From Acinetobacter sp. (GTDB lineage: Bacteria; Pseudomonadota; Gammaproteobacteria; Pseudomonadales; Moraxellaceae), in contig JAITLL010000039.1 of the NCBI GenBank assembly GCA_031277915.1, positions 1 through 45,782 on the forward strand: a DNA stretch of 45,782 bases, given 5' to 3'. Below, one piece after another: positions 35,350 through 44,300 of the stretch (its first letter is position 1; every line of letters starts with the position of its first letter). A model generated the notes under the pieces. That model did no database searches. It saw only the letters and a program-made list of their open reading frames with translations, and was not told where the DNA came from. The position numbers and the translations under genes were made by a program.

Positions 35350-38300
35350 ATGAATAAGAACCGTTATCGTATTATTTTTAGCCATGCTCGCGGTATGTTT
35401 ATTGCGGTTGCCGAAATTGTAAAAAGTAAAACCAAGCAAGCAGGGCAAAGTCAGGGCCAAATGGGAACAGAATCGACTATAGATTCGGTTCTACCTATTC
35501 ATTATAAAAAACTAAATCCACTTAATTTTGCTGTGATTGGTTGTTTGGGCGCATTGGTAATTAGCTTACCAATGAGCAGTGTGGCTGAAACTCAGATTAT
35601 TGCCGATAAAGGTGCGCCTACATCGCAGCAACCGACTATTTTAAATAGCGCAAATGGGACGACTCAGGTCAATATTCAAACGCCGAGTGCGGGTGGTGTG
35701 TCACGTAATACTTATACTCAGTTTGATGTTGGGCAAGAAGGCGCCATTTTAAACAACTCACGTAATAACACCCAAACCCAATTAGGGGGCTGGGTACAAG
35801 GTAACCCTTGGCTTGCAAAAGGCGAAGCTAAAGTTATTTTGAATGAGGTCAATTCTAATAACCCAAGTCAACTCAAAGGCTATATTGAAGTTGCAGGTAA
35901 ACAAGCACAAGTCGTGATTGCGAATCCTTCTGGTTTGATTTGTGATGGCTGTGGTGTGATTAATGCAGACCGATTTACTTTAACCACGGGCCAAGCGGTG
36001 ATGAATCAAGGTTATCTTGAATCATTCCGCGTTCGTGAAGGACAAGTTACGATTGAAGGTAAAGGCTTAAATGGAAGCCTAACACCTTATACCGATATTT
36101 ATGCACGTGCTTTAAAAGTCAATGCTGGCTTGTATGCCAATGAACTTAACACGGTGCTTGGGCAAAATGATATTCAAGTCAAAGACCAAGTTACTCCTCA
36201 AATTAAAGTAACTACAGGGCCTACATCTACACCTCAGCCGAACTTTGCCTTAGATGTGGGCCAGCTTGGTGGTATGTATGCCGGCAAAATCTTTTTAGTC
36301 GGGACAGAGCAAGGATTAGGTGTTCGTAATGCTGGCTCGATTAATAGTACTCAAAGTATGCTTACGCTGAATGCAAAAGGTGATTTGGTCAATAGTGGTA
36401 ATTTGATTGCAAATAAAGATCAGGTTCAACTGAAAGCTCAAAACATTCAGAATACAGGTAATATCAGCAGCGCAACTTCACAAATTTCAGTTGAGAGCCA
36501 AAATCTAGATAACTCTGGTCTAATCAGTAGTGCAGATGAGTTACATCTTCAAAATGAAAGTAGTATTACCAATAGTGGGACGTTAAATGCTGCCCGAATA
36601 GCCATTACCTCTACTACACTAAAAAATAGTGGTTCTATTGAACAAACAGGCTTGCAAGGACTTGATTTAAAGTCGGGTTCAATGACTAACCTTGGCGGTA
36701 AAATCGGAATTGCTAAGAATACGACAGGTGGCGGTACGAGTGGATCAACAGGTGGCAGTGTTCCGATAGTTCCAACTGATCCATCCAAAGATGGCGGAAG
36801 TTTAGAAGTCGTTACCCCAATAGATACCACGCCAAAAACGTATGACACTGGTTTTATCCATGTGTCAGATGTACTGGGTAATGACCAAGGCGCAATTGTT
36901 GCCAATGGTGGTGTAGATTTAGATAGCCAAAATGGTTTAGATAACCAAGGAGGTCAGCTCAACCTAGGGGCGGTCACGATTAAAGGTAGCAACTTTAATA
37001 ATAACCAAGGTCAATTCACTGTTAAAAGCGCTGATATCCAAACCTCAAGTTTTACTAACCAGCAAGGTCAGCTTGCATCTAATAGCACGCTCAATATTCA
37101 AAGTCAGTCTGCCAACAATAAAGGCGGAAAAATCCAGTCAATTGGACAGCTTGATTTAGCGGTAACGGGTGAGTTGAATAATATTGATGGACAAATTGCC
37201 AGTGGAGCAACTGTCAACGTGACTGCAAGTGATGTGAAGAACCAGTCAGGTGTTGTGTATTCAGAAAACCAAGCTGTAAATATTAAAGCAAATAAAGCGA
37301 TTGATAATACTGAGGGGCTCATTCAGGCTAAAACCAATTTAAATTTAGATAGCCAATCCCTTAATAATACAGCTGGACAAATTGTTGCAGATCAAATTAA
37401 TCAGAAACATGTGACTGTTAATAACAATCAGGGATCTATCGCAGCTCAGCAAAATTTAAACAGTACTGCCCAGCAGTTTGATAATACTCAAGGTCAGATT
37501 CAAGCGAAATCAATAAAGTTACAGCATGAGCAACTTAAAAATACTGGCAGTGTTTATGCTGACCAGGATTTAACAATTTCTGGAAAAACGATCCAAAACT
37601 CAGGTTCTTTGGCGGCTGGGGAAAATGTACAAATCACAAGCTCAGTATTAGAGCATGCACAGGATGGTTTAATAGCCGCGGGCTTAAATCGAGAAGGCAA
37701 ACTTGCTGATACTGGGAATCTTACGATCAGTGTTGATCAAGCAGGTTTACATGGTCAAACATTCGCAGGTCGCAATATACAGGTTGATGCGACTGGAATG
37801 ATTGATGCAGCACAGGGACAATTACAATCAAAGACGATTGCACTGAACGCCGGTACTGATATTTCAACTCAGGCTGCAACCGTTGTCGCTCAGGATCAAC
37901 TTAAACTGACTAGCCAGAATTTGATTAATAATCAGCAAGGCCTATTGAGTAGTCAAGACCTCACTCTTACAGCAAAACAGCTCGATAATAGTCAAGGTAA
38001 AATCCAGCATACAGGCAATAATGAATTTACTCTAAACTTTGTGAACGGCTTAAATAACAAAGCAGGTGAAATTAGTAGTAATGCATCTTCAATTAACCTA
38101 AACACGTCTGCTCTAAATAATGAAGCTGGAAAGATTATCCATGCAGGGAATCAGCAACTGAATATCACTGCCGATGAATTGCAAGGAGCACAAGGTTATA
38201 TTCTCAGTAATGGACAGCTATTATTGAAGGGCGGGCAAGTTGTATTAAATGGTGCAACTACTTCGGCGAATCAGATCAACTTGACTGCGAATAGTTTGAG

Positions 38301-41300
38301 CCATCAAAAAGGTCAAATGGTTCAACGCGGAACATTAAAACCACTTACACTCGCTGTTAAAGAACAGATCAATAATCAATCTGGACTTATTCAGAGTGCA
38401 ACGGCCCTTGATATGACTTCTGGCAGCCTGAACAATCAGGGCGGTCAGTTAAGTTCAGCACAAGACCAGAATCTAAATTTACAAATAAAAGGATTATTGG
38501 ATAACAGCCAAGCGGGTAAAATCTATGCAGGTCAAGATAGTATTATTCAGGCTGGTGCTGTCGATAATGGCTTAGACGGACTTATTTCTGCACAAAATGC
38601 ATTAACCGTGACCAGCTTAGGCGTGATCAACAATCAATCTGGCAAGATCATGGCCAATAGTGATGTTGGGGTTCAGTCAGAAGGACTAAATAATACTGGT
38701 GGGCAAATTGGTTCGGTGCAAGGTGGGTTAACGCTAGATGCGGGTACAGGGCAACTCATCAATCAGTCGGGTTCTTTACAGTCAGCTCAAGATATCCAGA
38801 TTAAGGCAAATCAGTTAAGTAACCAGTCGGGTCTGATCAATACACAAGGCACGATTCAAGCACAAATCACTCAGGATATTGATAATAGTGCAGGTCAGAT
38901 CGTTGCCAACAAGGCAGTCTTACTCAGCAGCCAAAGTTTAAATAACAATGCAGGTTTGATAGGTAGTGTTGAAGATATTGTCAACATTAATGCGGGTTCG
39001 GGTGTGTTGAGTAACCAACAAGGTCATATTCAATCCGTCAAAGATTTAACATTAAAAGCGCAAGGGATTGATAACCAGCAAGGTGTCATTGCCACTCAAG
39101 CAAAATTGGATATGCAGCAGCAATGGCTGAATAATACCAAAGGCCAAATTATTTCTGGAACAACCTTAAGCTTTGTTGGAGAGGAATTTAATAACCAGGG
39201 TGGCTTACTGCAAAGTGGTGCTGATCTTAACTTCAAGCTCAGTGGCTTACTCGATAATAGTCAATCAGGACAATTGGCAAGCAATGGTAACACGGTCATT
39301 CAAGCAGGTTCGGTCAAGAATAGTGGGCAAGGTAAAATCAGTGCTCAAGGTGTATTGGATATTGCTGCTGTGCAAGCGATTGATAACCAATCGGGAACGA
39401 TGGTTGCCAATCAGGATATTACCCTAACAAGCCAAGGTTTAAATAATAGCCAGGGTCAAATTGGAACTAAAAATGGTTCATTGACGATTGATGCGGGTCA
39501 AGGTCAGCTCTCTAACCAAGCTGGTTCTTTGCAGGCTGGAACTGAACTTCGTCTACAAGCAGCAGGAATTAACAATGATTCTGGTATTGTCGGTTCTTTA
39601 GGCAACAGCCATATTTTAAGTTCGGGTGATATTAGTAACAACGCTGGACAGATTGCGACGAATGCGACCTTGCAAGTCAGTGGGCAAAACTTAACTAATC
39701 AGGCTGGAATCATTCAGTCGGGCAATGGTTCAGCATTGGATCTTGTGCTCAATGGTACCCTAGATAATAGTCAAGCAGGCCAGTTGCTGAGTGGTGCTGG
39801 TTTGAACCTGCAAGTGAATGCTTTAGATAACAGTCAGCAAGGACAAATCAGTGCACAAGATACACTCAATATCATGAGTGCAGGACTGATTAATAACCAA
39901 ACAGGAAGCATCATTGCCAATCAAGATGTCACTTTAAACAGCCAGGGATTAAATAATAATCAAGGACAGATTGGCAGCATTCAAGGTGGTTTAACGGTTG
40001 ATACTGGAAATCAGACTTTAAGCAACAAAGTGGGTACATTACAGGCAAAAACTGATTTAACAGCAAAAGCATTATCGATTGATAGCAGTGAAGGGCAAAT
40101 CATTTCTCAAGCGAAAATTGATTTGCAGAGCCAGAAAGAAGTCAACAACCAGCAAGGGACAATCTCTGCTGATCAAGGCATTCAGATTAAAGCCCAAGGT
40201 CTTAATAATAATTTAGGTCAGATCGGTAGTCAGGGTAATATTGTGCTGAATGCAGGCCAAGGCCTATTGAGTAATCAAACCGGGAAGGTGATTGCCAGTC
40301 AAGCTTTACAACTCAGCGCAGATCAAGTTGATAATAGCCAGCAAGGGCAACTGAACAGTCAAACCACTCTAGATATTCAAACCAAAAAAGATATTAATAA
40401 TCAAAGTGGTATTATTGCTGCAAACCAGAAAGTTAATTTAAATAGCCAAGGGCTCAATAACAATAAAGGTCAAATTGTCAGCCTCAATGATGTTTTGACT
40501 GTGAATAGTGGCACTGGTGCCTTAGATAATCAGTCTGGTGTTTTACAAGCGAAAGGCAATATCCAGATTGATGCTGAACAGGTCAATAGCCAATCCGGTT
40601 TAATCAGTTCAGAAGCTGGAATTGACCTACAAGCTCATCAGCTTGTAGATAATAGCTCTGGACAGATTATTGCGAATCATGCAGTACAGATACAAAGTCT
40701 GGGACTTAATAATAATCAGGGTCAAATCGCAAGTGTGAATGATGGACTAAACATTCATAGTGGTTCAGGAGAGCTTCAAAATCAGGCGGGTCTGTTGCAG
40801 GCACAAGGAGATATTCAACTCACAGCGAATCGCTTATTGAATCAATCTGGTTTGATCAATACGCAAGGCAATCTAACCGCACAGATCAATCAGGATATTG
40901 ATAACAATGCAGGTCAGATTGTTGCCAATCAAGCTGTACAGTTGAATAGTCAGGGTTTAAACAATAATGCAGGTCAAATTGGCAGTGTTACGGGCCCTGT
41001 AACGATAGAGGCTGGTTCTGGTGATCTGAGTAATCAATCCGGCAAAATCATTTCCACACAAGACTTAACGTTAAGTGCTCAACATATCGATAATCAATTA
41101 GGACTAATTTCTGCCCAACAACTGGTATTAAATACTCAAGGTTTAAACAACCTAAAAGGCCAGATTATCTCAGGTACAGCCTTAACATTTGTGGGTAAAG
41201 ACCTCAATAACCAGGGCGGTTTATTACAAACGAATAGTGATCTGAATCTTAATTTAAGTGGTGTGTTGGATAACAGTCTAGGTGGACAGCTGTATAGTGG

Positions 41301-44300
41301 TGGGTCTACCATGGTTCAAGCCGCTTCTCTAAACAATAGTTCGCAAGGTCAAATCAGTACTCAAGGTAACTTAAATCTTACAACAGCCCAAGCGATTAAT
41401 AATGCTGGGGGAATCATCCTCGCATCTCAGCAAATGCAGCTAAAGAGTCAAGGGCTTAACAATGATGGTGGTCAAATTGGAACAGAGCAAGGCGATCTGG
41501 TTATTCAGACAGGTGATTTGGCTTTAAATAATGGTACAGGTGCGATCCAGTCTGGAAAAACGCTCAGCCTTGATGTTAATGGTCTCACCAATAGCGGAGT
41601 GATCAGTGCTTTAGACCAGTTGACTGTAAATAGTCAGGGTGACGTTAATAACGATCATGGACAAATTTTATCGAATAAACAGCTTCAGTTGACTGGCCAG
41701 AATTTGAGTAATCAAACAGGGATTATTCAAAGTGGTGAACAATCGAATCTGAATTTAGATATCAATGGTGTGCTCAACAATCAAGCTGGGAAAATTCACG
41801 GCGGTGCCAGTACCCAGATTAATGCCAACTCAATCAATAACAGTCAACAAGGGCAAATCAGTGCACAGGATGCATTGAATATTATCAGTGCTGGTTTGGT
41901 TGATAATCAGGCAGGAACGCTGGTTGCCAACCATGATGTCACTTTAAACAGCCAGGGATTAAATAATCATCAAGGGCAGATTGGCAGTGTTGAAGGCGGA
42001 CTTGCTATTGATACTGGAAATCAGGCCTTCAGCAACCAGGCAGGTACATTGCAGGCAAAAACTGATATCGCGGTCAAAGCATTATCAGTAGACAATACTG
42101 CGGGACAAATTAATGCTCAAGGTGGTATTGATTTAGTCAGTCAACAAAATATCAATAATACACAAGGTTCAATTGTTGGTGATCAGCGTCTTAACTTTAA
42201 AGCCCAAGGCTTGAATAACAATCAAGGGCAACTCGGCACGCAAGGGGATTTAAACTTATCTGTAAGTAGTGGGACTCTACAGAATCAGACCGGTTTATTA
42301 CAAGCTGGGCAAAATATCATCGTTGATGCAGTGGCCATTGATAATTCATCGTCTGGTAAGATCAATGCACAAGGCAGTGTCACATTACAAAGTACAGGGC
42401 TTATCAATAATACAACTGGAGTCATCGCAGCCAATCAGGATGTGATGCTCACGAGTCAGGGCTTAAATAATACAAAAGGTCAAATTGGTAGTGTGGCAGG
42501 CAGATTGAATCTAGAGAGTGGCGATCAGATTCTCAATAACCAGTCGGGTTCATTGCTTTCTAACAATCAAATCAGTATTCATGCGACAGGTCTAAATAAT
42601 AGCCAGGGTCAGATTGTTGCCCAGCAACTTCTGGATATTAATGCCGAGTTGCAAGCGCTCAATAACCAACAAGGTTTAATGAGTTCGGATGCAGTTAATG
42701 TTACTTCTGGCGCATTTAATAACGATCAGGGTCTGGTTCAGGCTAAAACTTCACTGGTACTTGATACCAACGGACAGAATCTGGTGAATACCAATAGTGG
42801 TACACAAGGTGGTTTACTCAGTCAGGGTAATCTCACTTTAAAACATCTCGGTACACTTGATAATAGCAAAGGATATGTGGCCAGTGGCCAAAACTTAAGT
42901 TTAAGTGCTCATCAGGTAGAAAACGGTAGTGGTACTTTATTGGCTGCTCAAAACTTAAAATTACAGGGAACTGGTCAAAATCAGTTACTGAACAATCAGT
43001 CGGGCCAAATTCTGTCGATGGGAGATATGCAACTCTCAATAGAGCATATTAATAACCAGGGCAAGCTGACATCTGCCGATGCTGATAGCCATATCATGGC
43101 AGCCGGTCAGCTCGATATTCAAAGCCAGCAGCTGAATAACCAGAATACTAAAGCGCTCACAGATACCGATACCTCGGTTCAGGGCATTGATGCTGGAAAT
43201 CTGAATCTAGATGCTTCGATTGTAAATAACCAGTCGGGTACGATTCGAAGCAGTGAAAACAACCAGTTGAATATTAGCCAACAACTGAATAACCAAGCTG
43301 GTGAAATCAGTGCAGTGAAGCAACTTGGTATTCAAGGTGACCAACTCGTAAGCAATAACCTGAATGGGCAATTGCTGGGGGGTGAGAATCTCAATATAAA
43401 TGTAAAATCTTTGAGTGGTGATGGCCGAGTTTTAAGTTTAGGCGATGCGAATATCACCCTAAAAGATCACTTTAAACAGACGCAAACGGGACAATTGCAA
43501 GCGAATAACAACCTGAGTTTAAGTACGGTGGGTGATATTCAAAATGACGGTACGATCAATGCTGGGAATACTTTAAAACTAAATGCTTCAAATGTTAATA
43601 ATAGTAGTAACGCCAAAATAGAAAGTCATGATACTCAAGTGACTGCTCAGCAGCAGATCAACAATACGGGTTTGATCAATGGCGATTTAACCACTTTAAC
43701 TGCTAATACTTTAAATAACCAAGGTACTGGCCGTATTTATGGAACGGACCTCGCCATTAGCGCGAATACCTTAAATAATTTACCGGATGTCAATGGGGTA
43801 GCCCCCGTGATTGCCTCACGAGGGGACATGAACCTGGGTGTGCAAACGCTGAATAATCTGGCTAACACAACAGATTATACAAGTCAGGCATTCATCTTTA
43901 GTGCTGGGAATTTATATTTAGGTGGCGCTTTAGATACGAACCGTAAAGCGACGGGTCAAGCGGCTGTTATCAATAATGAAAGTGCAACCATTGAGTCGCT
44001 CGGGGATATGCGTTTATCTGCCAAACAGATCAATAACATCAATAAGCATTTTATAACGGATGATAACGTAGAAGTATCGCGTGTAGATGGTCTGGAAAAA
44101 TTCTGTAATGCCTGGTGTACCTTTGATGGTCAATATGATGATGGAAACCCCAATGAAGATTGGATGAAATATAAATATAGTGAAATTACTTATGAAACCA
44201 GAACAATTGAGTCTGCACCTGCGCAAATCAAGGCAGGTGGCAATCTGGATTTAAGTGGTGCACAGGTATTGAACGACAAGAGTCAAATCCTAGCTGGCGG

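Noticed and set aside
36549-37322. Antisense reading frames within cdiA
   Set aside because: They are shadows of the repeat-rich cdiA frame, low in complexity and without ribosome-binding sites. Similar shadows at 42833-43039, 44014-44226 and 45146-45364 were dropped for the same reason.
39173-39427. Plus-strand 84-residue reading frame inside cdiA
   Set aside because: It is out of frame with cdiA, which is continuous here, and its length mirrors the repeat period rather than a gene.
37300-43700. CRISPR array or DNA satellite
   Set aside because: The repetition is in one open reading frame, is degenerate, and changes only by whole codons, so it is protein repeats.
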